Part shown: in pieces, positions 6,048 through 13,588 of the stretch | Layout of the letters: the number at the start of each line of letters is the position of its first letter | Numbering within the stretch: the first letter of the stretch is position 1 | Assembly (NCBI GenBank): GCA_000433255.1 | Contig: HF998221.1 | Location: forward strand, 1 to 23,116 | DNA: 23,116 nucleotides | Source of the DNA: Coprobacillus sp. CAG:605 | Lineage (GTDB): Bacteria; Bacillota_I; Bacilli_A; RF39; UBA660 | Direction: 5' to 3' | The notes under the pieces: model-generated | What the model was told of the DNA's origin: nothing | Seen by the model: only the letters and a program-made list of their open reading frames with translations | The model's database searches: none | Translations under genes and position numbers: made by a program

Positions 6048-8681
6048 ATGCCTAATAAGAAGTATGTTTATGACTTTAATGAAGGAAATAAAGATATGAG
6101 AAATATCTTGGGTGGTAAGGGTGCTAACTTAGCTGAAATGACTAATATTGGTTTACCTGTACCTAGAGGGTTTACTGTTACAACAGAGGCTTGTAATAAG
6201 TATTATGAAGATAATAAAGTAATATCTAATGATATTATTAAAGAGATAGATGAACATTTAAAGAATCTAGAAAAAGTTACAGGAAAAACTTTGGGTGATC
6301 CTAAAAATCCTTTATTAGTGTCAGTAAGAAGTGGCGCTAGGGCATCAATGCCAGGGATGATGGATACAGTATTGAACTTAGGAATGAATGATACTGTTGC
6401 ATTAGAGTTTACGAAGATAACTAATAATAAGAGATTTGTGTATGATTCTTATCGAAGATTTATTCAAATGTTTGCTGATGTAGTTAAAGGATATCCTAAA
6501 AGAGAGTTTGAACGTAAATTAGATGAAATAAAAGATGCTAGACATGTTAAATATGATAGTGATCTAACAGCTGATGATATGGTTTATGTAACTGATACTT
6601 TTAAAGATATTTATAAAAATATTGCTGGGGTAAGTTTTCCTCAAGATCCTCATGAACAATTAATTGAGGCAGTTAAAGCAGTGTTTAGGTCTTGGAATAA
6701 TGATCGTGCAATATACTATCGTCATATGAATGATATTCCTAGTTCTTGGGGAACCGCTGTTAATGTTCAAGAAATGGTTTATGGTAACTCTGGTGAGACT
6801 AGTGGTACAGGAGTTGCGTTTACAAGAAATCCAGCAACGGGTGAGAAAAAGTTGTTTGGTGAATATTTAATGAATGCTCAAGGTGAAGATGTAGTAGCGG
6901 GTATTCGTACACCTCAACCAATTGATACTTTAGCAACTACTATGCCAGAAGTATACGAAGAATTTGTTAAGGTAGCTAATACTTTAGAAAATCATTATAA
7001 AGATATGCAAGATATGGAATTTACTATTGAAAAAGGTAAGTTATTTATGTTGCAGACGAGAAATGGTAAGAGAACGGGTACTGCTGCTATTAAGATTGCC
7101 GTTGATTTAGTTAGAGAAGGTATGATTACGAAGGAAGAAGCTTTGCTTAAAGTTGAACCTAAACAATTAGATCAACTATTACATCCAACTTTTGATACGG
7201 AAGCTTTAGGACATGCTAAGAAGGTTGCTAGTGGGCTTGCGGCATCACCTGGTGCGGGAGCTGGTAAGATTTATTTTGACGCTAGTGATGTAACAAAGGC
7301 AGCTAAACGTGGGGAAGATACGATTTTAGTTAGATTAGAAACTAGTCCTGAGGATATTGAAGGAATGCAACATGCTAGAGGAATTCTTACTATTCGTGGG
7401 GGAATGACTTCACATGCAGCAGTTGTAGCTCGTGGTATGGGAAGATGCTGTGTATCTGGATGTGGACAGTTAAAAATTGATGAAGATAATAAGACTTTAA
7501 CTACTATGGATAATCATGTTTATCATGAAGGTGATGAAATCTCGCTAGATGGGTCTACGGGTACTGTATATGATGGATTAGTTAAAACTAGAGAACCAGA
7601 AATATCAGGAGATTTTGAAATATTTATGAAGTGGGCTGATGAAGCAAGAAGACTAAAGGTTAGAACTAATGCCGATACACCAAGAGACGCTATTCAAGCT
7701 AAGAAATTTGGCGCTGAAGGTATTGGACTTTGTCGTACAGAGCATATGTTTTTTGAAAAAACGAGAATATTTAATTTTCGTAAGATGATTGTTGCTGAGA
7801 CTACTGAAGAACGTGAGAAAGCGTTGGAAGGAATATTACCTTATCAAAGAGCTGATTTTGAAGAGTTATATAAAGCTATGGCACCAAACCCAGTGGTTAT
7901 TAGATATTTAGATCCTCCTTTACATGAATTCTTACCTCATACTGATGAAGAGATTAAAGAGTTAGCTAAAGACTTAAATATTAGTTTTGAACAATTAAAA
8001 AATAAAGTAGAATCTTTAAAAGAATTTAACCCAATGATGGGACATAGAGGATGTCGTTTGGCGGTAACTTATCCAGAGATTGCTAGAATGCAAACAAGAG
8101 CCGTTATTGAAGCTGCTATTAATGTTGGTAAGGAAGGTTACAGTGTTGTTCCAGAGATAATGATACCTTTAACTTGTGATATTAAAGAATTTAATTATGT
8201 TAAAAAAATAGTTACTGATACGGCTGATGAGATAATTAAGAATGCTAATGTTTCGATGAAGTATCAAGTTGGGACAATGATTGAAATACCAAGAGCGGCG
8301 TTGCTTGCCGATGAAATTGCTAGTGAAGCTGAGTTCTTCTCCTTTGGAACGAATGATTTATCACAACTTACTTTTGGGTTCTCAAGAGATGATGCTTCAA
8401 AATTCTTAGGCGATTATTATGCGAAGAATATCTTTGAGTCTGATCCATTTGCTAAGCTTGATCAACATGGTGTTGGTAAACTAGTAGAAATGGGTGCTAG
8501 ATTAGGTAGAAAGACAAGACCAGATATTTCTTTAGGTATTTGTGGAGAACATGGTGGCGATCCGGCTAGTGTAGAGTTTTGCCATAATGTAGGACTTGAT
8601 TATGTATCTTGTTCACCATTTAGGGTACCAATTGCTCGTCTTGCCGCAGCTCAAGCAGCTATTAAAGCGAGTGAAAAATAG
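6048..8681 (+). CDS. ppdK: Pyruvate, phosphate dikinase
   Basis: PpdK interconverts pyruvate + ATP + phosphate and PEP + AMP + pyrophosphate in the cytosol. In anaerobes it often works glycolytically, giving a PPi-linked ATP gain. The 877 residues match the family's usual length. The ATP-grasp part opens with LGGKGANLAEM and has VSVRSGARASMPGMMDTVLN. The swivelling phosphohistidine domain carries GGMTSHAAVVARGMG with the catalytic histidine at residue 456. The C-terminal PEP-binding barrel has GLCRTEHMFF, GTMIEIPRAAL, FFSFGTNDLSQ and LGICGEHGGDP with the catalytic cysteine at residue 832. The last codons after AAAQAAIK (ASEK) are probably supplied by the mobile element that follows; a displaced tail (EKMAN) is found at 13414-13431. 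Confidence 0.97.
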   Translation: MPNKKYVYDFNEGNKDMRNILGGKGANLAEMTNIGLPVPRGFTVTTEACNKYYEDNKVISNDIIKEIDEHLKNLEKVTGKTLGDPKNPLLVSVRSGARASMPGMMDTVLNLGMNDTVALEFTKITNNKRFVYDSYRRFIQMFADVVKGYPKREFERKLDEIKDARHVKYDSDLTADDMVYVTDTFKDIYKNIAGVSFPQDPHEQLIEAVKAVFRSWNNDRAIYYRHMNDIPSSWGTAVNVQEMVYGNSGETSGTGVAFTRNPATGEKKLFGEYLMNAQGEDVVAGIRTPQPIDTLATTMPEVYEEFVKVANTLENHYKDMQDMEFTIEKGKLFMLQTRNGKRTGTAAIKIAVDLVREGMITKEEALLKVEPKQLDQLLHPTFDTEALGHAKKVASGLAASPGAGAGKIYFDASDVTKAAKRGEDTILVRLETSPEDIEGMQHARGILTIRGGMTSHAAVVARGMGRCCVSGCGQLKIDEDNKTLTTMDNHVYHEGDEISLDGSTGTVYDGLVKTREPEISGDFEIFMKWADEARRLKVRTNADTPRDAIQAKKFGAEGIGLCRTEHMFFEKTRIFNFRKMIVAETTEEREKALEGILPYQRADFEELYKAMAPNPVVIRYLDPPLHEFLPHTDEEIKELAKDLNISFEQLKNKVESLKEFNPMMGHRGCRLAVTYPEIARMQTRAVIEAAINVGKEGYSVVPEIMIPLTCDIKEFNYVKKIVTDTADEIIKNANVSMKYQVGTMIEIPRAALLADEIASEAEFFSFGTNDLSQLTFGFSRDDASKFLGDYYAKNIFESDPFAKLDQHGVGKLVEMGARLGRKTRPDISLGICGEHGGDPASVEFCHNVGLDYVSCSPFRVPIARLAAAQAAIKASEK
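8652..8667 (+). repeat. attL-like direct repeat in ppdK
   Basis: The 16-bp sequence caagcagctattaaag encodes QAAIK near the ppdK C-terminus. It is identical to 13399-13414, and with one mismatch the match reaches 19 of 20 bases (gc-t/a-caagc...). Confidence 0.7.
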
Positions 8682-8710
8682 AACGTAATCACGTGAAATA
8701 ATAAAATACA

Positions 8711-8738
8711 AGAAAGACTAGAAATAGTCTTTCTTTTG
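8711..8738 (+). terminator. Terminator after ppdK (element-side)
   Basis: A perfect 10-bp stem, agaaagacta (8711-8720) with tagtctttct (8725-8734) and loop gaaa, is followed by a short T-rich tail. Confidence 0.75.
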
Positions 8739-8797
8739 TTGTAATTAAAAGTGATAAATAAAATTAGTAAAAAAATATTATACATAAAAAGCGGTTG

Positions 8798-8866
8798 GCT
8801 AGTGTGTTACTAGCATTTTTAAAATTTGATAAAAATAGTCAAAATATAGTTTGGATGACTATTTTT
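8798..8866 (+). promoter_or_regulatory. Two consecutive hairpins upstream of the XRE gene
   Basis: The first stem is gctagt (8798-8803) with actagc (8809-8814), followed by ATTTTT. The second is a perfect 10-bp stem, aaaaatagtc (8831-8840) with gactattttt (8857-8866), with a 16-base loop and a T-run, 43 bp before the XRE start codon. They may be terminators of element-end transcription or an operator/attenuator for the regulator. No clear promoter is seen elsewhere in 8740-8909. Confidence 0.45.
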
Positions 8867-8909
8867 TATTGGAAGAAATAATGTAAAAAAAAGAAAGAAA
8901 TGATAAAAA

Positions 8910-9371
8910 ATGTATTTTAAGAAACCAACATTAAACAACTTATCACAAGGAGCTCGTTTAGAGTATGTGAGAAGAATAAGACATATGGATATGGATGATG
9001 TCGCAGATTATTTTGGATTTGGAGGTAATGATCCACATAAGACTTTTAACAGTTATGAAAGTAACTATAGACATCCAAGTAAAGAAAGATTAAAAGATAT
9101 AGCAGAATTATATGAGGTGAGTATTAATGCTATAAAGGAATATGATTTTAGTAATCCAATTGATGTAATTTATAGTCTGATGTTGCTAGAAGAAGAATTT
9201 CCATATTATGAGATTAATTTTGATACTGAAAGCTACGAGAAAACAAAATATAATGAAATAGTCCAAAATGTAATTAATGAATGGAAAGAAATGAGAGATA
9301 AAAGAAAAAACTATGAAATATCAGATGAAGAGTATCTTGATTGGAAATTAAATTTTGAAATAGGAATTTAA
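8910..9371 (+). CDS. XRE-family HTH transcriptional regulator of the element
   Basis: The protein has 153 residues. Residues about 12-70 form an XRE-type helix-turn-helix: LSQGARLEYVRRIRHMDMDD, then VADYFGF, then FNSYESNYRHPSKERLKDIAELYEVSINAI. The C-terminal part is acidic (YSLMLLEEEFPYYEINF) and ends with a charged helix, EWKEMRDKRKNYEISDEEYLDWKL. I know this two-part architecture from a group of small Firmicutes regulators, though no target is known. The site upstream is weak (GAAAGAAATG), suggesting low expression. It is the first gene inside the predicted element and is probably its repressor or maintenance regulator by position. Confidence 0.8.
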   Translation: MYFKKPTLNNLSQGARLEYVRRIRHMDMDDVADYFGFGGNDPHKTFNSYESNYRHPSKERLKDIAELYEVSINAIKEYDFSNPIDVIYSLMLLEEEFPYYEINFDTESYEKTKYNEIVQNVINEWKEMRDKRKNYEISDEEYLDWKLNFEIGI

Positions 9372-9408
9372 TGATTTCTTAATGTAATAATCTAATTGTC
9401 AAAAACTA

Positions 9409-9417
9409 TGGTATAAT
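9409..9417 (+). promoter_or_regulatory. Extended -10 promoter of the PH/SHOCT gene
   Basis: TGGTATAAT (9409-9417) is an extended -10 box, 22 bp before the ATG at 9439. TTGTCA at 9396 is too close to serve as its -35. Confidence 0.55.
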
Positions 9418-9438
9418 AATTATCGGTAGGTGATTAGA

Positions 9439-10278
9439 ATGGGCAAAATTAAATTTAATGCAAAATCTGCAAGTGGTTTATTATGTAGTTTTAGTGTCTT
9501 TATAGACGGAGAAAAAGTCGGTAAAATTAAACAAAATTCAAGTGAAATTTTTGAAATTGATAAAGGAAAACATGTTTTTCAAATAAAAGATAGTGGTGCA
9601 TTTAATAAATCTCAAGAATACGAGTTTCATGTTAAGAATGACGAAATTATTTCATATAACATTTCTTGTAATGGATTTAAATATATGGTTGATAGCGATG
9701 ATTCAAATCAAGCATCTATTGATAATGAAAAAATGATATTATGTTCTGAGTTAACTTCCGAATTAAGTAAATTAATATCTTCGGTTGAAGAAACAGGTGA
9801 AAAGGTTCTTATTGCTATAAGAGGAGCATTTAGGGAATATTTAATCTGTACAAATAAGAATGTATATATAGTAAAAAAGGGATTTATGACTGGACATTTT
9901 TTAGGAAAAGGTAATTTCCATATTCCATATAATAAAATAACAAATGTTGAAATTGATATGCATTTATTATCTGGCTATTTTGAAATATCTACAGGCGGAT
10001 TAGAAAATAAGCGATTAAATTATTGGTCTAGTAATGACAATGAAAATCCAGCTAAACAACCGAATTGTATATCTTTAAATAAAGTAGTGTTAAGTGATTT
10101 TGAAAAAGCAAGAAATTTTATTTTGAATCATGAAGATGAAACTAAAAATGTTGGAATAATAAAAAACGAAAAATCTATACCAGAACAAATTAGAGAGTAT
10201 AAACAATTACTTGATGATGAAATAATTAGTAAAGAAGAATTTGAAGAAAAGAAGAAAGAGTTGCTTGCAAGTAAATAA
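9439..10278 (+). CDS. PH-like domain protein with C-terminal SHOCT helix pair
   Basis: The protein has 279 residues. Residues 1-80 form a beta-rich domain (FSVFIDGEKVGKIKQNSS, FEIDKGKHVFQIK), like the small sandwich domains that precede bacterial PH modules. Residues about 100-220 fit a bacterial PH-like fold (EKVLIAIRGAFREYLICTNKNVYIV, then FHIPYNKITNVEI and a sheet ending in a helix, FEKARNFIL). Residues about 245-279 (IPEQIREYKQLLDDEIISKEEFEEKKKELL) are a textbook SHOCT motif, a short oligomerisation hairpin. There is no signal peptide or membrane segment, so it should be cytosolic. Such proteins occur often on prophages and mobile elements; the function is unknown. GTG 9430 also opens the frame, but AGGTG at 9428-9432 places the start at ATG 9439. 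The gene lies in the element between the regulator and the recombinase. Confidence 0.75.
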   Translation: MGKIKFNAKSASGLLCSFSVFIDGEKVGKIKQNSSEIFEIDKGKHVFQIKDSGAFNKSQEYEFHVKNDEIISYNISCNGFKYMVDSDDSNQASIDNEKMILCSELTSELSKLISSVEETGEKVLIAIRGAFREYLICTNKNVYIVKKGFMTGHFLGKGNFHIPYNKITNVEIDMHLLSGYFEISTGGLENKRLNYWSSNDNENPAKQPNCISLNKVVLSDFEKARNFILNHEDETKNVGIIKNEKSIPEQIREYKQLLDDEIISKEEFEEKKKELLASK

Positions 10279-10297
10279 TGTATTATAGTCTTTTAAG

Positions 10298-10318
10298 GGA
10301 GTAGAAATACTTCTTTTT
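10298..10318 (+). terminator. Terminator after the PH/SHOCT gene
   Basis: The stem is ggagta (10298-10303) with tacttc (10308-10313), one G-T pair, with loop gaaa and five T. Confidence 0.6.
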
Positions 10319-10386
10319 CTTATGTTTAAAATCGCACCCTAAATTATTTTTTACAAATATGATAATTTAAATGTGGAGGTGATTTA

Positions 10387-11995
10387 ATGAAAAGAAAAGT
10401 AGCAATTTATGCTAGAGTTTCAACTGAACATGAAGCTCAATTATCTGCTTTGGATAATCAAATTCAATATTATGATGGTATTCTAAAGCAACATCCAGAT
10501 TGTATTCTTTATGATAGATATATAGATGAGGGTATAACAGGAACCTCTACTAAAAAGAGAAGAAATTTTATAAGAATGATGGAAGATGCTAAAGAAGGAA
10601 AATTTGATTTAATAGTTACTCGCGAAGTATCAAGATTTGCAAAGAATACAGTTGATACTCTTCAAGAGACTAGAAAGTTAAAGAAAATTGGAGTGGAAGT
10701 TTATTTTACCGAAGACAATATTTGGACTTTTAATGATGAAGATGGTGAATTAAAACTTACTATAATGGCAACACTTGCTCAAAATGAAGGTAAGAAAACA
10801 TCTCAAAGAGTTAAAGCTGGTCAAATGATATCTTTCAAAACGGAGTATTTTATGGAGCTGGTAATATACTTGGATATGATAAAGTTGTTAAAGATTTAAT
10901 TGCAAATGAAGAACAAGAAGAAATAGTAAGATTTATCTATTCGGAATATTTAAATGGTAAAGGTACTGTAGTAATAGCAGATGAATTAACAAGAAGAGAA
11001 GCAAAAATATCAACCGGATTAACTAATTGGAGTCCAGCTTATATATCAAGAGTATTAAGAAATCCATTTTATTCAGAAACTATAGTTTATAGAAAATCAT
11101 ATATACCTGATTATTTAGAACAAAAACCAAAAATGAATTACGATGAAGTAGAACAAGTAATAGTGGAAGGCAAACATGAACCACTCGTATCAAAAGAAGA
11201 ATTTAAAAAGGTTCAACAAATTATGGATAGCCATTCTAAACCAATAAAAGTAGGTAGAAGGCAAGCGAATGGAGTTGTTAAAAATATATGGAGTAAGAAA
11301 TTAGTTTGTAAATGTGGCTCTAACTTTAATAGAAAGATATATCATAAGAATAAAAACAATACAACATATTGTTATGTTTGCTATAACAAGAAAATGCATC
11401 CAAAAAATAGGCTTAAAGAAAGTTGTGAAGTTAAAGAAGTTCAAGAGTGAAAGTTACAATACATGGCTGAAGCAATATTTAGAAATCTTACACAAGATAT
11501 CAATAATAGAAAAGAGCTATACGATAAATTAATGAAGGGAATAGATATAGAAAAATATCCTGAGAAAAAAAATAAAACAAAGAATTAATGAATTAAATCA
11601 ATTAGTAGAAAATGAAACAGCAAAATTAGATAAATTAATTGATTCGTATTTAGATCAAACTATTGATTTAACTATGTATGATATATTTCAAAAGAAGTTA
11701 TCAAGCAGAATAGAAAAATATAAAATAGAAATAAGTGAGTTAGAGAAGAAATATGAATCCATAGAACCACTAGATGTAAGAGTAGAAAAAGCGAAAGCTA
11801 GTATTCGTAAATTATTAGACATTAACTATAATGGTGTTGATGAAAAAAATAATAGAAGAATTTATTGAAAAAATAATAGTTCATAAAGATTATTTTGAAT
11901 GAAAATTAAACTTTATGAATGACATAATAGAATTAGAGATTAGAGGCAAAAGCAAAAAAGATGTTTTTTTAATGGAACATACCGATGACATTTAG
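10387..11995 (+). pseudogene. Large serine recombinase, broken by three indels and two TGA codons
   Basis: The gene starts with GGAGGTGATTTA before ATG 10387. The resolvase domain (10387-10835) has the catalytic serine at residue 12 (YARVST), followed by DEGITGTSTKKRRNF and the REVSRFAKNTVD signature. The frame is lost at a run of four A (10837-10840; five would restore it). It continues from 10842 with GVFYGAGNILGYD, the recombinase domain (NWSPAYISRVLRNPFYSE) and a zinc ribbon (CKCGSNF ... CYVCYNKK). A TGA at 11448 stands within VQE-TGA-KLQYMAEAIF. An A-run of eight (11565-11572) shifts the frame again, then a coiled coil follows (ISELEKKYES). A run of seven A (11843-11849) shifts it once more, then KIIVHKDYFE-TGA-KLNFM, ending at TAG 11993-11995. 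About 535 residues are implied, the normal length for a transposon/integrase-type serine recombinase. Confidence 0.9.
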
Positions 11996-12023
11996 CATTA
12001 ATATGGATTATTTTAAGTGTTTT

Positions 12024-12032
12024 TGATATAAT
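12024..12032 (+). promoter_or_regulatory. Extended -10 promoter of the OLD-family gene
   Basis: TGATATAAT (12024-12032) is an extended -10 box, 24 bp before ATG 12056. No good -35 is seen. Confidence 0.5.
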
Positions 12033-12055
12033 AGGACATTAAGAAGGTGAATTGC

Positions 12056-13330
12056 ATGATTGAAAGTATATTTATTAAAAACTTTAAAAAATTTGATAGA
12101 AAAACAATTAAAATAGATCAACATAATATTATTATAGGTGAAAACGATTCGGGAAAAAGTACAATATTACAAGCTTTAGATATATTTTTTAATCAAGAAA
12201 AAATTGACAAAGTATATGTAAGAGTTCAAGGAGAACCAGTTGAAATAGGAATTAGATATAATGGAAATATGTATAAAAAAACGTATTCTACAGCTTCATA
12301 CAAATTAACTGATGTATCAGGTAATATTGAGAATTTAAATAATATAAAATATATTTATATTCCTGCTGGGAAATATGGTGTGACTGAGATGATACAACAG
12401 TTATCTGTAGCAAAGGTATTAGAAAATACCAGTAATGATATTATTGATGAATTAAAGAGAATATCACAGGAATCAATTGATCAAGTTATAAGTGGCATTG
12501 ATCGTGAATTAATAGTTTTAAATAATGATACAACAACGCTTACTGGAAAGGAAAAATTTAGTTATAATTCTAGTTTAAAATTTGGAATCGAAACTGATGG
12601 TATAGCTGTTGAAGCAAGAGGATTGGGTTTTCAAAAAAATATTTTATATGCATTACTTATTGGTAATCAATATAATAATGTAGTATTAGGAATCGATGAA
12701 ATTGAAAATTCTTTTTCAATAAATAATGCCAAAAATATGATTGGTAAATTGCATGAAAGAATAGGGCAAACATTGATTACCTCACATTCGTCTCGTATAT
12801 TGAATGCAAGAAATAATGCAAGTATTTACCCGCTATTTAGTGAAAACAATACTTCGTTGATTGAATTATTGGAATCATTAGATAACACAGAGAATAAAAA
12901 CTATGTTTTAGTAGAAGGACCATATGATTTGAATTGGGTTAAAACTTCTATAAATCTTTTAGGTAAATCAAATGAATTTATTGTTTTACCAAGTGGTGGC
13001 TGTGGAAATATAGATCATTTATGTAGTGAATTAGAAAGTTATAATAAGAAATGTTATCTCATTAAAGATGGGGATACAAATGAAGAAAATTCGTTATCGA
13101 AGGAATGTATAGAATTATATGCTCCATTGGAGGCAATTAATGAAATATTAGAACTGGAATTAGAAAATGTACCAGAATCAAAAGAAGAGTTTTTTAACTT
13201 AACAACAATTGAAGGTGTTAGAAATAGCGACACTGTTAAAGATAAGTTAGCAAAGAATATTGGTAATTATCTCACTGTTGATAATTCTTTGATAAGCGAA
13301 ATACAAAATTTAATAAGCAATAATCAATGA
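12056..13330 (+). CDS. OLD-family ATPase/Toprim nuclease
   Basis: This 424-residue cytosolic protein resembles single-protein OLD (overcoming lysogenisation defect) nucleases. The ABC-type ATPase half has Walker A GENDSGKST (residues 28-36), a signature-like segment VEARGLGFQKNILYALLIG, Walker B VVLGIDEIE (about 209-217) and the H-loop TLITSHSSRIL. The Toprim half starts at about residue 283 with VLVEGPYD (metal-binding glutamate) and has the DxD-type IKDGDTNEE near residue 335. OLD proteins cut DNA, and several act against phage (P2 Old; GajA of Gabija). No GajB helicase or reverse transcriptase is adjacent, so a stand-alone class 1 OLD is the best reading. GTG 12047 is in frame, but AAGAAGGTGA (12041-12050) serves ATG 12056. 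It has its own promoter and is intact, unlike the recombinase next to it. The protein is short for the family (often 500-600), with a reduced ATPase insert. Confidence 0.82.
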   Translation: MIESIFIKNFKKFDRKTIKIDQHNIIIGENDSGKSTILQALDIFFNQEKIDKVYVRVQGEPVEIGIRYNGNMYKKTYSTASYKLTDVSGNIENLNNIKYIYIPAGKYGVTEMIQQLSVAKVLENTSNDIIDELKRISQESIDQVISGIDRELIVLNNDTTTLTGKEKFSYNSSLKFGIETDGIAVEARGLGFQKNILYALLIGNQYNNVVLGIDEIENSFSINNAKNMIGKLHERIGQTLITSHSSRILNARNNASIYPLFSENNTSLIELLESLDNTENKNYVLVEGPYDLNWVKTSINLLGKSNEFIVLPSGGCGNIDHLCSELESYNKKCYLIKDGDTNEENSLSKECIELYAPLEAINEILELELENVPESKEEFFNLTTIEGVRNSDTVKDKLAKNIGNYLTVDNSLISEIQNLISNNQ

Positions 13331-13353
13331 AAAAGTCATTTTAGTCGAATATA

Positions 13354-13369
13354 GAACGACAAGTCGTTC
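13354..13369. other. 16-bp palindrome near the right element end
   Basis: GAACGAC-AA-GTCGTTC is a perfect 7-bp inverted repeat with a two-base centre. The centre is too small for an RNA loop, so a protein-binding site is more likely. It lies 29 bp before the right direct repeat. Confidence 0.5.
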
Positions 13370-13398
13370 CAATAAGTTTTCCTATGTATTATGGGGCA

Positions 13399-13414
13399 CA
13401 AGCAGCTATTAAAG
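13399..13414 (+). repeat. attR-like direct repeat and displaced ppdK tail
   Basis: The sequence is identical to 8652-8667. The frame through it reads AQAAIK-EKMAN and stops at TAA 13432-13434, matching the form of a PpdK C-terminus (AAAQAAIK in the intact gene). No start or ribosome site precedes it, so it is a remnant and not a gene. Confidence 0.7.
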
Positions 13415-13441
13415 AAAAAATGGCTAATTAATATTTTAGAT

Positions 13442-13474
13442 AAAACTAGGATGCAAGTGGTGTCTTAGTTTTTT
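13442..13474 (+). terminator. Terminator, probably the original one of ppdK
   Basis: An 11-bp stem with two G-T pairs (aaaactaggat 13442-13452 with gtcttagtttt 13462-13472) is followed by a T-run. It ends no intact gene; it lies 8 bp after the stop of the displaced ppdK tail. Confidence 0.75.
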
Positions 13475-13490
13475 AATACTTTGAAGTGCC

Positions 13491-13527
13491 ACTGAAAAAA
13501 GTAATGAAAAATGAAAATTTTTTCAGT
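13491..13527. repeat. Inverted repeat before the AAA_14 gene
   Basis: Perfect 10-bp arms, actgaaaaaa (13491-13500) and ttttttcagt (13518-13527), are separated by 17 bases. They sit just upstream of the promoter of the ATPase gene and may be an operator or a weak terminator. Confidence 0.5.
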
Positions 13528-13540
13528 TGAATGAAAAAAC

Positions 13541-13569
13541 TTTACTTATGCGTTGAAAGAATATATAAT
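13541..13569 (+). promoter_or_regulatory. Promoter of the AAA_14/DUF4143 gene
   Basis: TTTACT (13541-13546), a 17-bp spacer and TATAAT (13564-13569) are followed by AGAGGTGAT and ATG 13589. The promoter overlaps the TTG that opens the frame at 13553, which rules out that start. Confidence 0.65.
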
Positions 13570-13588
13570 TAAATCAGAGGTGATAATC

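Larger units (their letters stand above)
8652..13414. mobile_element. Probable small integrated element in the 3' end of ppdK, integrase decayed
   Basis: The stretch is bounded by a perfect direct repeat, caagcagctattaaag, at 8652-8667 (inside the last ppdK codons) and 13399-13414. Downstream of the right copy come an in-frame short tail and stop (EKMAN) and a hairpin terminator, as expected for the original end of ppdK. Between the repeats lie an XRE regulator, a PH-like/SHOCT protein, a serine recombinase in pieces and an OLD-type nuclease, all accessory in nature. Serine integrases recombine at short cores, and integration into a gene's 3' end with restoration of the reading frame is well known. 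The boundaries are inferred from the repeat. A simple duplication of the ppdK end is the alternative. Confidence 0.65.

Noticed and set aside
11314..11532. Separate 72-residue gene
   Set aside because: It is an out-of-frame reading over the zinc-ribbon part of the broken recombinase, with no ribosome site.
12056..13330. Gabija system (GajA/GajB)
   Set aside because: No UvrD/Rep-type helicase is next to the OLD gene; the neighbour at 13589 is an AAA_14/DUF4143 ATPase outside the element.
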